This document shows, piece by piece, positions 41,159 to 51,118 of a stretch of DNA of 64,000 nt. The position numbers and the translations under genes were made by a program. The DNA is from Bacteroidales bacterium (lineage in GTDB: Bacteria > Bacteroidota > Bacteroidia > Bacteroidales > Marinilabiliaceae), in the NCBI GenBank assembly GCA_017539645.1, contig JAFYCM010000041.1:1-64000 (forward strand), given 5' to 3'. The first letter of the stretch is position 1. Each line of letters begins with the position of its first letter. The notes under the pieces are model-generated. The model was not told where the DNA came from. It worked only from the letters and a program-made list of their open reading frames with translations, and did not search any database.

Positions 41159-42835
41159 TTACCATTCATATTCAGCATCGGCACCAGTAGCGTGACTAAT
41201 GTATGGGTTGTTGGTGCAAGCGCTATTGTAGTTAACCTCGGTTTGTATGATGCAAAGACTCATCCAAGAAGGAGTTGAGGTAACGTTCCACTTGTAATCT
41301 TCGGCGTGGTTAGAGCCTTTGTAGCTACGAATGATACCTTTTTCGAGGCGTTTTACGTCGAAGGTAGCGAAACCTTCACCCCAGAGTTCAATACGACGCT
41401 GACGCCAAACCTCGTTACGGAAACTACCCGTTGAAGTGTTGTAGTATGCATCGGTAGGTGTCTCGCTCGTGAATGCATATTCTGGGTCGCGCAACTGAAC
41501 CCATTTGTTGAGTTTATTTATGCCATCGCCTTGGTTGAGCATACCAGCAGCCTCAATTTCGATGAGTTCCATCTCTTCTACACGCATGAGAGGCACTGCA
41601 ACAACGAATGCTGTGTATTGGTTGTCGTGTACGCCATCTTTCGGACGGAACTTAACTGGGATACCACCTACACATTTGCTTGCTGCAACTTTATAACCAG
41701 TGTTATAGAGACCTTCTGGGTCGTCGGTATATTCACCAAGAGCGTTGATTTTTGCACTATCGGTAGCAAGCTCATCAATTGCGAAGTCGACGAAGCATTT
41801 ACGACGGAAGTCGTTCTTGCCAATGGTATTATACAAGTGGTTATCGATACGTTTTGGGCCTACGTAGTTGGCTGCATAGCCGCATTCGCAAGCATAAACT
41901 TCAACAATCATCTGTGAGCCCCAGCTTGAGTCACCATCGTTCTTCTGAATGTTAGGGTCGGAACTTTTGTAAGTACAACCGAACATCCATGAGTCGTTAG
42001 GAGTGTTGAAGCCAGTGGTCTGTGAAAGGTACTGCTCTGCGGTCATCGCTGTGTAGCCAGCTTTTGCAAGTTGAGCATACTTCAAAGCATTGGTGAAGTC
42101 CTCCATAGTTAGGTATGCACGAGCTTTCAAACCGTAAACAACCGATTGGTCAGGAGTGTACTTATCTGCACGTTTATAATCTTTGAGGTATTCTTCTGCT
42201 TTATCGAGGTCGCTGAGGATAAATGCCCAAATGTCTGCGTTGGTAGCACGAGGGTTGTTGGCTGTTTCTGCAGCGGAGATCTTCTCAGTTACGATAGGTA
42301 CAGTCTCACTTTGTGGGTTACGAGCGTAGGTTTCTTGAGCAAACATACGAGCCAAGTCCATATAGAACATTGCGCGCATTGCGTATGCTATACCAGCACC
42401 AACTTTCTTATTATCGTCGGGCTCATCGCCTGCAAGCGAGAGAACTGTGTTACAGCTTGCAATCCATTGGTAGTAATATGTCCAAGGTAATTGGCAATTG
42501 GCGTATGTAGGACCAAGGCCAGTACCATCGCTATACCATGTAGTATACCATTCAGAACCTTAGTTTTCGCAGGCAATATCGTTGCCCATAACGTCGCGCT
42601 GCAAGAAGAACGACGGATAGCCGAAGTCGTAAGGACGGGTATCATTTGGAGCGTATGTAAATTCGCCGCAAAGTGAGTTGGTTATAGAGTTTACGAAGTT
42701 TTCGAATGCGCCAGGGGCGTTAGCTGCCTGTTCTGCCGTAACATAGCTTGACTGAGGGTCAATCTCATCAATACAGCCAGTAGCTAAAGGCATCGTGAGA
42801 ACTGCAGCAGCAAATATTTTTATTGTTTTTTTCAT
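41159..42835 (-). pseudogene. SusD/RagB-family lipoprotein gene interrupted by one in-frame TAA, locus B
   Basis: The - strand frame encodes a SusD-like protein of 557 residues broken by a single TAA at codon 92 (42562-42560). The first 91 residues hold the lipoprotein signal (MKKTIKIFAAAVLTMPLATG then C21) and end RDVMGNDIACEN. Without any frame change, reading continues GSEWYTTWYSDGTGLG, through AMRAMFYMDLARMFAQETY and ALKYAQLAKAGY, to AVPLMRVEEMELIEIEAAGM, WRQRRIELWGEGFATFDVKR and the stop at 41159. The remainder shows no other damage. This suggests a very recent nonsense mutation, strain mixture or a sequencing error; readthrough is less likely. An ATG at codon 153 (42379) could give a truncated, signal-less product. 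SusC B lies 22 bases upstream. Confidence 0.85.
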
Positions 42836-42857
42836 GATAATTTCCTTTCAATAGCTA

Positions 42858-45800
42858 TTAGAACGACACTTGAACACCGCCCATGATGGTGCGAGCTGGT
42901 GAATATTGTGCTATGCTTTCGTTTCCTTCGAAGTCGTAACGAGGGTCGAGACCTTGACGTGCCGACCAGAACTGAAGGTTTTCGCCTGAGCAGAAGAAGC
43001 GAACTTTCGAGAGATACAATTTACCTACGAGGTCGCTTGGAAGTGAGTAGCCAACGGTAAATGATTGGAAGTTCAAATAGCTTGCGTTAGTCAACCAACG
43101 GTCTGACGATGATGTAGTGTAGTTATCACCATACAACTGGCGAGGAATGTCGGTTTCGGTGTTGTTAGGCGTCCAAGAGTTGAGAATATCTTTGTGAACA
43201 GCGTAACCACCTTCGAAGTCACCACTCATAAGGCTACGGTATTGTGAATCGTAAACCTTACCACCGAGCTGATAGTCGAACGTAGCCGAGATGTCGAAGC
43301 CGTATGCAGTAGCTGAGAGGCTGAAACCACCGAATACTTTCGGAAGAGTGCTCTTGAATGCATAGCGAGTAGCCTTGTCGATTTCGGTAGTTACACCAGA
43401 TCTCTTAGAGCCAGCTTTTGAAGAATTGTTGGTTGTTACTTTGCCGCCTGCAGGGCTAAGGTCTTCGTCGTAGTAATAAAGAGCTTCACCTTTTTCGTTT
43501 ACACCTGCGTAGCTATAGAGGAATGGACGATAGAGTTCACCGCCCTCTTCATACCACATTTGAATATTGTTGTTGGTTTCTGCGAAACCACCATATTGCT
43601 TAGTCTTCGACTCTGGAAGTTTGTCGATGTTGGTCTTGTTGTGCGATGCATTCAACGAAAGAGTAACGTCGATGTCTTTGGTCTTGAATACAGAACCAGA
43701 AAGCACCAACTCTATACCACGGTTAGTGTTGTCGCCAAGGTTGCCGTAATAACCACGTGTACCAGATGATTCTGGAATAGAGAGCCAGAATAGGAGGTCG
43801 GTGGTCTTCTTGTTGTAGAAATCGATGCTACCATTGAGACGGCTACCAAAGAGCGAGAACTCAACGCCGGCGTTCATGTTGGTAGTAGTTTCCCAAGTTA
43901 TATCAGGGTTACCTTTGGTTCTAAGCGTAGGAGACATGGTGGTTTCCGACGAAGCCGAAAGGTTGTAAGTATCGGTGAAGTAGTAAGAACTGCTCAAGTT
44001 ATCGTTACCCTGCTGACCGATAGAAGCTTTGAGTTTGAGAAGGTTAATCTTCTCGAAATCTTGCAAGAAGCTCTCTTTGCTTGCAATCCAAGCGGCACCA
44101 ACCGACCAGAAATTACCCCAACGGTTTTCTTTAGCAAAACGGCTCGAAGCATCGCGGCGATACGAAGCAGAGAGGTAGTATTTCTCGTCGTAGTTATACT
44201 GCAAACTTGAGAATGCACCTTCAACATTGTATCCACTTGTGTATGAGTGCGATTCTACTTGGTTGTTAGCCGCAGCGTTGATTTCTTGAACGTCAGGTGA
44301 GAATAAACCACGTGCTGTAGCGTTTAGAACTTTCGATTTGGTATTGTAATACTCATGACCGATGAGCAAGTTCACATTATGTACATCTGCAAATGTGTCA
44401 TAATATGTAAGGGTCTGCGTATTGTTGGTACGTATGGTGTTGGTTGATGATTTGTAGATTTCACCATTTACACCAACCTTAGGACCATAAAGAGCGTTCT
44501 CGTAGTCGGAACCTTGAGTGTTGCCCCAGTTTACGTTGCTCGTAGCATTGAAACGAAGCCAAGAGGTGAAGTCAATGTCAGCGTTGAATGTACCATTGAG
44601 CTGATTGCCTTCAGAATAGACTTCGTTGTAGAGGTTAGAACCCAATGGGTTACCAGTCTGAAGGAAGGCACGAGCCGCAGGATAGTCGAGACCCGGACGA
44701 CCATAGTCGTATTGAGGGTTGCCATTCGAGTCGGTGCGGATAACTGGGTTACCATTCTCGTCGAGCACACGAACGTAAATAGGATAGATTGGTGCAATCA
44801 TTGACGTATAGTACATCAAGTTGGTTGAACCAAGCGATGAAGAACTGAGGTTAGGGTTCGATTTCGTGGTTGAATGAATGTAACTAACGTTTGCACCAAC
44901 GCGAAGCCATGATTTTGCCTGATAGTCGGCCTTCAAGCGAGCAGAAATACGCTCGTAGCCAGAGTGCTCAATGATACCATCATCGTTGAGGTAGCCAAGG
45001 CTCATGTAGTAAGCGCCCTTCTCGGTACCACCATTCACGCTAACGGTATATTCTTGACGGAAAGAGTGACGGTATGCAGCTTTTTTCCAGTCATCTGGTA
45101 AGTAATAATATGTCTCACCATCGGCTGTTGTCTCTTCATAGCCAAGCTCTGCTTTTGAATTGAGTTTGCCATCCAAGCCAATAAGTTGCTCGCCTCTTGG
45201 TACGGTATAAACTTGATAACCGAGATGCTCTAGCATTTTGCTATTTGCATTTGCATTAGCATCGATAGCCGACTGACCAAGGCCATAATAATAATAGTTA
45301 TAGTATTGGTTATAAGCAGCTTCGTAGTATTGACCTGGGTCATCGATAGTCTCGTAGTCTTGAACAGCTTTGCTGTTTCCGCCCCACTTAGCTTCAATGT
45401 TGATTTGAGCATCGCCAGTTTTACCACGTTTGGTGGTTATGATGATGACACCGGCAGCACCGCGCGCACCATATAGAGCAGCTGAAGCAGCGTCTTTCAA
45501 TACGCTTACCGATTCAATATCTTCGGGAGGAATGTTTGAAAGGCTTGCAGAATAAGGAGCACCATCGACAATGATAAGAGGATCGGTGTCGGCATACATA
45601 GAAGCAATACCACGGATAAGTATGCTACCGTTGCTGCCTGGTTGACCACTCGAACCACGCATTTGCAAACCAGCAACAGAACCTACAAGAGCATCACCGA
45701 CGCTGGCGGTAGTCTTCTTAGACAACTCTTCTGAGCGAACCACCGAAGCCGAACCGGTGAAGGCCTCCTTCTTAGTAGTACCGAAAGCCACAACCATCAC

Positions 45801-46112
45801 CTCGTTGAGTTCTTTGTTTTCAGCTTCCATCGTTGCGTTGATTTCTGAGCGACCGCTAATCGGTTGTTCTTGGTCAACCATACCGATAATTCTAAAAATA
45901 AGCGTTTCCGCATCATCAGGCACATTAATTCGGTACTTACCATCCATATCAGTTACAGTACCATTCGTTGTCCCTTTTACCAAGACATAGGCTCCAGGAA
46001 TTGGCAGCCCATCGCTTCCAACTACAGTACCAGATACGCTACGAGTCTGAGCCCACGCGCATGCTGATGCCAATAGGAAAGAAACGACAATAAGCAATTT
46101 TCGTAAATTCAT
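42858..46112 (-). CDS. SusC/RagA TonB-dependent transporter, locus B
   Basis: A 1084-residue outer-membrane importer, intact. The signal peptide is cleaved near CAWAQ. The carboxypeptidase-D-like domain (VSGTVVGSDGLPIPGAYVLV) leads to the plug with NEVMVVAFGTTKKEAFTGSA, GSVAGLQMRGSSGQPGSNGS, ILIRGIASMYADTDPLIIVD and DAASAALYGARGAAGVIIIT. The barrel ends IMGGVQVSF with the terminal Phe expected for outer-membrane insertion. Its SusD partner downstream carries a nonsense codon, so the transporter may lack its lid in this strain. An AraC regulator lies 188 bases upstream on the same strand. Confidence 0.97.
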   Translation of the reverse strand: MNLRKLLIVVSFLLASACAWAQTRSVSGTVVGSDGLPIPGAYVLVKGTTNGTVTDMDGKYRINVPDDAETLIFRIIGMVDQEQPISGRSEINATMEAENKELNEVMVVAFGTTKKEAFTGSASVVRSEELSKKTTASVGDALVGSVAGLQMRGSSGQPGSNGSILIRGIASMYADTDPLIIVDGAPYSASLSNIPPEDIESVSVLKDAASAALYGARGAAGVIIITTKRGKTGDAQINIEAKWGGNSKAVQDYETIDDPGQYYEAAYNQYYNYYYYGLGQSAIDANANANSKMLEHLGYQVYTVPRGEQLIGLDGKLNSKAELGYEETTADGETYYYLPDDWKKAAYRHSFRQEYTVSVNGGTEKGAYYMSLGYLNDDGIIEHSGYERISARLKADYQAKSWLRVGANVSYIHSTTKSNPNLSSSSLGSTNLMYYTSMIAPIYPIYVRVLDENGNPVIRTDSNGNPQYDYGRPGLDYPAARAFLQTGNPLGSNLYNEVYSEGNQLNGTFNADIDFTSWLRFNATSNVNWGNTQGSDYENALYGPKVGVNGEIYKSSTNTIRTNNTQTLTYYDTFADVHNVNLLIGHEYYNTKSKVLNATARGLFSPDVQEINAAANNQVESHSYTSGYNVEGAFSSLQYNYDEKYYLSASYRRDASSRFAKENRWGNFWSVGAAWIASKESFLQDFEKINLLKLKASIGQQGNDNLSSSYYFTDTYNLSASSETTMSPTLRTKGNPDITWETTTNMNAGVEFSLFGSRLNGSIDFYNKKTTDLLFWLSIPESSGTRGYYGNLGDNTNRGIELVLSGSVFKTKDIDVTLSLNASHNKTNIDKLPESKTKQYGGFAETNNNIQMWYEEGGELYRPFLYSYAGVNEKGEALYYYDEDLSPAGGKVTTNNSSKAGSKRSGVTTEIDKATRYAFKSTLPKVFGGFSLSATAYGFDISATFDYQLGGKVYDSQYRSLMSGDFEGGYAVHKDILNSWTPNNTETDIPRQLYGDNYTTSSSDRWLTNASYLNFQSFTVGYSLPSDLVGKLYLSKVRFFCSGENLQFWSARQGLDPRYDFEGNESIAQYSPARTIMGGVQVSF

Positions 46113-46300
46113 TATTAGAACGTTTTTAGGGTTTATGATTAATTGTTTTTATAAATGTGTATGGATTTGTTTGGTTTCTCTTTGAAAGTAATTTACAAGG
46201 TTTAGTAATAAAACATCACAAAAGCAGCTCACGTTTCTTTCGGATTATAATATTATATCGTCATTTTTATACATATTGTTACTAAAAAGTATAATGTTGC

Positions 46301-47188
46301 TTACACTATTCGTTTTCTTCCAGCTAACGAAAATCGAAACTCTGTTGGGGTGATACCAAACTTACGTTTGAAGAATCTATTGAAGTTCGAAACGTTGTTG
46401 AAGCCCGTCGAATAGCATATTTCGCTAATGTTCATATCAGAATCCATCAGCATGCGTTTAGCATTGTCGAGGCGTATCTCGTTTAGAAATGCCACGTAGC
46501 TCATACCAGTGCACTGTTTCACTATGCGCGAAAGTGTTACAGTAGAGGTATTTACGTGCGATGCCGCCTCGTTTATCCTTATGCATCGATGAAAGTTGCT
46601 TTTTAGGTATTTATATAGTTGCTCTACGCGGCTGTCGGTATGACAAAGCTCCTCAGGTCTGAAGGTGTCGCCTGCCAATGCTCGTGGCTTAGGTGCGGTG
46701 GCAAGGTCGTAGAGTAGGCGCATTATCATTAGGTACGAATCGAAGCCGCGCGTACTACACAACTCGTCTACAAGCGGTAGCATCCTACTTGCTACTTCGG
46801 GCGAGAATGCCAAACCGCGTGAGGCACTCAGCAACATCTTGCGTATAGGCATGAAAATTTCTTTGTCGAGCATCTCATTGTCGATGAGCGAAGGGAGAAA
46901 CTGAATAGTTATTTCGCGCACTTCAGTACCATCGCAGCACGCACCTCGCTCCCATTGGTGGTTGAGGTTTGGTCCGATGAGGCAAAAATCCAGCGCACCG
47001 ATTGGCTCAACGCTATCGCCCACTTTTCGTATCGCTCCTTCTGCCCCTATAAGTATATTTAGCTCAAATTCCGCGTGAAAATGCAGCGGATAGGAGAAGT
47101 CGTCTTTTCTTTTGCGGTCGAAAATCAGGAAGAATTCGTTATTGTCGCGCAGTGCGGTAATTTTTTGTGAAGCCTTCGCAAATTTCAT
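46301..47188 (-). CDS. AraC-family transcriptional regulator
   Basis: A 295-residue regulator. The N-terminal cupin-like sensing domain contains DFSYPLHFHAEFELNILIGA and GALDFCLIGPNLNHQWERGA, a pattern typical of sugar-responsive AraC proteins. The C-terminal pair of HTH motifs (about residues 190-290) includes RINEAASHVNTSTVTLSRIV and ISEICYSTGFNNVSNFNRFF then KRKFGITPTEFR. It is encoded immediately upstream of, and co-oriented with, SusC/D locus B, so it is the best candidate for that locus's activator. The inducing sugar is not evident. A near-match promoter box (TATACTTTG, one base too long between TA and TTTG) lies at 47230-47222. Confidence 0.9.
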   Translation of the reverse strand: MKFAKASQKITALRDNNEFFLIFDRKRKDDFSYPLHFHAEFELNILIGAEGAIRKVGDSVEPIGALDFCLIGPNLNHQWERGACCDGTEVREITIQFLPSLIDNEMLDKEIFMPIRKMLLSASRGLAFSPEVASRMLPLVDELCSTRGFDSYLMIMRLLYDLATAPKPRALAGDTFRPEELCHTDSRVEQLYKYLKSNFHRCIRINEAASHVNTSTVTLSRIVKQCTGMSYVAFLNEIRLDNAKRMLMDSDMNISEICYSTGFNNVSNFNRFFKRKFGITPTEFRFSLAGRKRIV

Positions 47189-47520
47189 AATTATTCAATT
47201 GGCCTTGGTTAGAGGGACGCACAAAGTATATATTTTGATTTATTATACATTATCACACACCGCGTTACATACTTTCATCGGGCATTTATAGCACGCATAT
47301 TAATTACCAAAAAGAATTATATTGCATAATTATGCGCGAGTAAAAATCCACCATCTACTCGCTCCAACGCCGATAAACATTGACATTCCGTAATAGACAA
47401 ATCGTTATTTTGCTATGACAGAATAATACAATACAAACGAAATGTTAAATTTTACAATTTGTGTGATTTTTATATCGATAGCGACGAAAAAGATGTCAAA
47501 ATGAGCGTTCTTATATCAGT
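47189..47520. other. A+T-rich intergenic region
   Basis: About 330 bases between the AraC gene and the second DUF4465 gene, both on the - strand. I see no gene, no clear terminator and only a near-match promoter box at 47222-47230. It presumably carries the AraC regulator's promoter. Confidence 0.4.
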
Positions 47521-48261
47521 TTATAAGTCGCGAACGGTGAAATCGTCGATGCAGATGTATGGTGGAATATCGCTGAGGCCAACGCGGAAATCTGTAACGG
47601 TGGAGAAAATGCGCAGCTGCAGGTAGTTCACCTCGCCAAGCGGCGTGAGGTCGATTTTCGTCCACTTTTTCATAATGGTGGTGTCATTTTCGGTGTAGCG
47701 CGCCACAGTAATATTTAGCTGACTAACCTCTTCATTATTAGCGTCGTAGCCATTTATGGTTACATAAAGGCTATCGCCAGGCTCGAAGGCGCGAATCTCA
47801 TGCGTTTTGTAGCCATCTCTGAGCACTAAATAGGAGTAGGTGCTGATGCAGAAATATGCATAGGTAGGAAGGAAATTTAGTCCACTCGAACGTTTGATGG
47901 TGGGCACAATGCGATCCTCGCCAAAGTAGTGGGCTATGGCAAAGTTGCGCGAATCGTAGCAACCGCTGCCAGCATAACAACTCATAGCGTTGACCTCACC
48001 AAATGTGTTGACATCGAACTTGCTACTTACGCCGATGCCGCTAAAGCTATACGGCCCAACGTCGTTATGCTGTTGCACGTCGAAGAAGAATCCGCTCTCG
48101 GTGTAGTCGTCGGTGATGTTGTATGCTCCATAAGTGTAGTTGCCGCCAAGCGTGCGCTGCTCAAAACCAATGGTGGTGAACGTCGTGCGCTCGGGTGTGC
48201 TATGGCAAGCTGTGAGCGTAAGTATAATTATGGCAAAAATGGCGTTTGTTGCTCTCTTCAT
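47521..48261 (-). CDS. DUF4465-family lipoprotein 2
   Basis: A 246-residue lipoprotein (lipobox LTLTAC, C19) with a DUF4465-type beta-sandwich: FTTIGFEQRTLGGNYTYGAY near the start, GVGVSS-like SGIGVSSKFDVN, SSGLNFLPTYAYFCISTYSY, and YICIDDFTVRDL at the end. It is a diverged paralogue of the neighbouring 48561-49238 gene. DUF4465 proteins are frequently encoded beside B12 receptors in Bacteroidetes, so a role in cobalamin capture at the surface is plausible but not shown. A terminator at 48502-48535 separates it from the rest of the B12 locus, so it may be transcribed independently or by readthrough. Confidence 0.8.
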   Translation of the reverse strand: MKRATNAIFAIIILTLTACHSTPERTTFTTIGFEQRTLGGNYTYGAYNITDDYTESGFFFDVQQHNDVGPYSFSGIGVSSKFDVNTFGEVNAMSCYAGSGCYDSRNFAIAHYFGEDRIVPTIKRSSGLNFLPTYAYFCISTYSYLVLRDGYKTHEIRAFEPGDSLYVTINGYDANNEEVSQLNITVARYTENDTTIMKKWTKIDLTPLGEVNYLQLRIFSTVTDFRVGLSDIPPYICIDDFTVRDL

Positions 48262-48501
48262 ATCTATTGTTCTGAGTGTAGCAACGAAATTAGTTACGAA
48301 TTATGAATTACGAGACACAAACTGCACCATCATAATTTATGCGATATGGTTCCGCTTCTTGAGCGTAAGAGGGTAGACATATTATTAGAGACAACAATAA
48401 GGAGTTCACAACAGAATAAAAGCGTCCCCCTAATTACAATAAAGTATTAAGTGTTAGCTATTTACCCCAAAAAACTTATTCACAAACAAATGGGAGATAA
48501 T

Positions 48502-48535
48502 AAAAAAGCACCGCCAATTTCGAAATGACGATGCT
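48502..48535 (-). terminator. Terminator between the two DUF4465 genes
   Basis: On the - strand AGCATCGTCA pairs with TGGCGGTGCT (wobbles allowed), the loop itself containing TTTCGAAA, followed by TTTTTTA. It lies 26 bases after the stop at 48561. Confidence 0.75.
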
Positions 48536-48560
48536 GTATAAATATTTCAGTTATAGATGT

Positions 48561-49238
48561 TTAGAACTTCACCTTCAGGTTGTCGAGAGCGATGTAAGTC
48601 GGAGTTCCTCCATCGCTACTTTTGAACGATATAAGAATTTTATTCACTTTGCCGAGTTCCTCAATATTTACATTCGCCCATGTGTCCATCCATTGAGATC
48701 CATCAATAAGCTTCACGTCAACAGTGCCAGTCTCTTCTCCTGATTCATCAAAGCCAGTAAAAACTGCAGTAAACCAGTCTTCATTATCATATTTTTGACA
48801 ATAGCCATCACCTTCTTTAGCAGAAAGGTATGTATAAGTAGTCAAACAGACATCGACACTCTTAGGCTCGAATGCGGTCTTTGATTTGATGTAGCAAGAA
48901 TCGCCGTACGCAGGATAATATATTGCGAAAGCCGAACTGTTATTGGCTCCGCTTGTCGCATATACGGAATACTGATTCAAATAACCTGCAGTTTTCATAT
49001 CGGTTTTAGTCGAAACAGTAAAACCATAGTAATAACCCCATTCGTCCTTAACGTTGTCGAACGTAATGTTCTTTGCGGTTGCCGAAACGCCCACAACTGC
49101 AGTGTCGCCACTAAGGCCAAACTCCTCGAAAGTAACTGTAGTGATGGCGTCGTCATCATCATCGTTGTCATCGCAAGAGGTCATGCTCAGAGCGCAGATT
49201 GCAGCAATGGCTGCGAGAGATAAAATTTTCTTTGTCAT
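48561..49238 (-). CDS. DUF4465-family lipoprotein 1
   Basis: A 225-residue lipoprotein. The signal peptide ends MTSC (C22), followed by DDNDDDDDA, the acidic stretch associated with export of lipoproteins to the cell surface in Bacteroidetes. The body is a DUF4465 beta-sandwich (TVTFEEFGLSGDTAVVG, SAFAIYYPAYGDSCYIKSKT, SVDVCLTTYTYLSAKEGDGY, YIALDNLKVKF). It starts 38 bases after the BtuG-like gene and is followed by a terminator, so it is the last gene of the riboswitch-controlled transcript. A B12-binding role is inferred from context only. Confidence 0.83.
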   Translation of the reverse strand: MTKKILSLAAIAAICALSMTSCDDNDDDDDAITTVTFEEFGLSGDTAVVGVSATAKNITFDNVKDEWGYYYGFTVSTKTDMKTAGYLNQYSVYATSGANNSSAFAIYYPAYGDSCYIKSKTAFEPKSVDVCLTTYTYLSAKEGDGYCQKYDNEDWFTAVFTGFDESGEETGTVDVKLIDGSQWMDTWANVNIEELGKVNKILISFKSSDGGTPTYIALDNLKVKF

Positions 49239-49276
49239 TGTTTGTTGTAATTTATTTGTTTATAAATAAGTGAATT

Positions 49277-51115
49277 TCATTGTCTTACGGCCTCTATCTT
49301 TGTTATCTCAGTCGATACTTCGCCCAACGAGCCGCACGTCTGCATCACGGCGGTATAAACAGCCACGTAAGTAACGCTATCAATATCAACGTGATTGCCA
49401 TCAGCATCGATAGCGTTGTCGAGGTCAAATTCGGCGCCACCGTCCGCCTCGCTAAGGTTATCTACATAGCCCCACTCGAATGGCGTGAAAACCCAGCGTT
49501 TTTGGGCATCGTCGAACGCACCTACATCGGGCAAAAGCTTACCGCTGAACTGTAGCTCATCGCCAAGCCAAAGTGGAAAATATGGCTGCGTGTGGTACTC
49601 GTTCTGCTCAACCGTGCCAAAGTTTCCATTGCTGTCTGTCCATGTTATAGGCGAGCCATTTTTATACGTAATACTGTAATTATGAGCACGTTCCGCAGCG
49701 CTACCCACAAGTTCGAACCACTCTTTGCCGTCCTTAGATACACACACTATGCCCGGCTCTGCCGAACCAGCAAACGCATTGCCAACTATGTGAAGTTCAG
49801 CGCCTTCCGCACGCACGATGGGTTCATCGAAACGCACCTCTATGCGACCTCCCCAACCTCCAAGCGTAATGGGCGAACCGCTGCGGAGACGTTTTAGTGC
49901 TTCGGAAAGCACATCTTCATACGTATAACCATCTGCATAGCAAGATGTTACCGTATTTACAAATTGTCCTGGCGCAGGCGTATAACAAACAACCTCCGCA
50001 GGCTGAATAAACGCATCTGCCTCCGAATTTCCATTCTCATTTACAGCGGTTTGCGTAATTATAATAGTATTAGGATTGAGCCCAACGTTATTTATGGTAT
50101 ACTTATGTTTTCCATCGGCGCCGAAGCAATGCACATCGCCACTCACGGTGTAATCCTTGGCATCAGCAATGAGCACATCGCCGTTTTTTGCATTGAATGC
50201 CAAGCAATAAGGCGTTTGCGGCTGAATTTCAGGCGTCCAAAGTTCAATTGCGCCGTTGCTCGAAATGGTATAATATTCCGCCGCTTTAGCCACGTAACTA
50301 TATGTATAACAGAATATTCCATCGTTTGTAGCGCAGAAATTAGTCGCAGGCAAATCGATGCGCCTGCTCACGTTCAAATTTTCAGCATCGATAATGGCGA
50401 GGAATGGTTCAACTTGCTCATAATCACCACGAACAAGCACGACAATACCGAGCGGCGTAAGTGCCATCCTACCAGGATTCTGCCCCACTTCAATTATCGT
50501 TTGAACAGTCATCGAACGAGCGTCAACGACGCTCACAGAGGTGTCGTAGTTTGGCGCGGAGAGCCCGCCAGAGTTACTCACGAAAATCTTACCACCAGCC
50601 GCGCAGATGCCGTCCGGATTGCGCCCGACTTCAACCTCAGCATCTATGGCAAGCGCAGCGGTGTCGATACGGCTCAGAGTGCCGTCGTAGTTGCATACAT
50701 ATACATATTTATCGTAGCTCGCAAGGCAACGCGGCTCGCGCGAAGTTCCGTTAGTGATCTTCATCTCAATCTGCGCAAGAGATTTAAGCGTCTGTCTGTC
50801 AACAACTTCTATAGTACCCGAAACGTCAACTGCAATATATATTTTGCCGCCATAGACTATCATCGAGTTTGCCGTGTCGCCAATTTTTCGGCCGTTCACA
50901 GCCTCGAAAGAGTCGTTTGTTACGTTAGAATTGCTTATTGCGAACAACGAAGAATTATTCATATTGAAGAGTCCTTCGCAAAGCACTATCAAGTCGTTCG
51001 CTTGTGTCGCGCTCGTCGTCGATTGGTTTTTATCTTCCATATCGTCGCAAGCCCACAATGCAGCCACTAATATCATGACTAACAGTGCTTTACACATATG
51101 AACAGACAACTTCAT
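49277..51115 (-). CDS. BtuG-like beta-propeller surface lipoprotein with C-terminal extension
   Basis: A 612-residue lipoprotein (lipobox LWAC, C23, then DDMEDK). Residues about 40-360 form a YncE/DUF5074-type seven-bladed propeller with repeats such as SMIVYGGKIYIAVDVSGTIE, RCLASYDKYVYVCNYDGTLS, PDGICAAGGKIFVSNSGG and PGRMALTPLGIVVLVRGDYE. In Bacteroides, BtuG is a surface propeller that binds cobalamin and sits on BtuB; the position directly after a BtuB-type gene (stop to start 3 bases) under a B12 riboswitch supports that role. Unlike the roughly 380-residue BtuG I know, it continues for about 240 residues with LRSGSPITLGGWGGRIEVRF, GIVCVSKDGKEWFELVGS and a final beta-rich part, as if a second binding module were fused. 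The exact function of the extension is unknown. Confidence 0.78.
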   Translation of the reverse strand: MKLSVHMCKALLVMILVAALWACDDMEDKNQSTTSATQANDLIVLCEGLFNMNNSSLFAISNSNVTNDSFEAVNGRKIGDTANSMIVYGGKIYIAVDVSGTIEVVDRQTLKSLAQIEMKITNGTSREPRCLASYDKYVYVCNYDGTLSRIDTAALAIDAEVEVGRNPDGICAAGGKIFVSNSGGLSAPNYDTSVSVVDARSMTVQTIIEVGQNPGRMALTPLGIVVLVRGDYEQVEPFLAIIDAENLNVSRRIDLPATNFCATNDGIFCYTYSYVAKAAEYYTISSNGAIELWTPEIQPQTPYCLAFNAKNGDVLIADAKDYTVSGDVHCFGADGKHKYTINNVGLNPNTIIITQTAVNENGNSEADAFIQPAEVVCYTPAPGQFVNTVTSCYADGYTYEDVLSEALKRLRSGSPITLGGWGGRIEVRFDEPIVRAEGAELHIVGNAFAGSAEPGIVCVSKDGKEWFELVGSAAERAHNYSITYKNGSPITWTDSNGNFGTVEQNEYHTQPYFPLWLGDELQFSGKLLPDVGAFDDAQKRWVFTPFEWGYVDNLSEADGGAEFDLDNAIDADGNHVDIDSVTYVAVYTAVMQTCGSLGEVSTEITKIEAVRQ

Positions 51116-51118
51116 CGG

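Noticed and set aside
42560..42562. Reassigned stop codon or recoding in the SusD gene
   Set aside because: TAA ends other intact genes here (for example the ATPase gene), and no recoding signal or selenocysteine element is visible. TAA is not a codon that bacteria are known to recode as UGA is.
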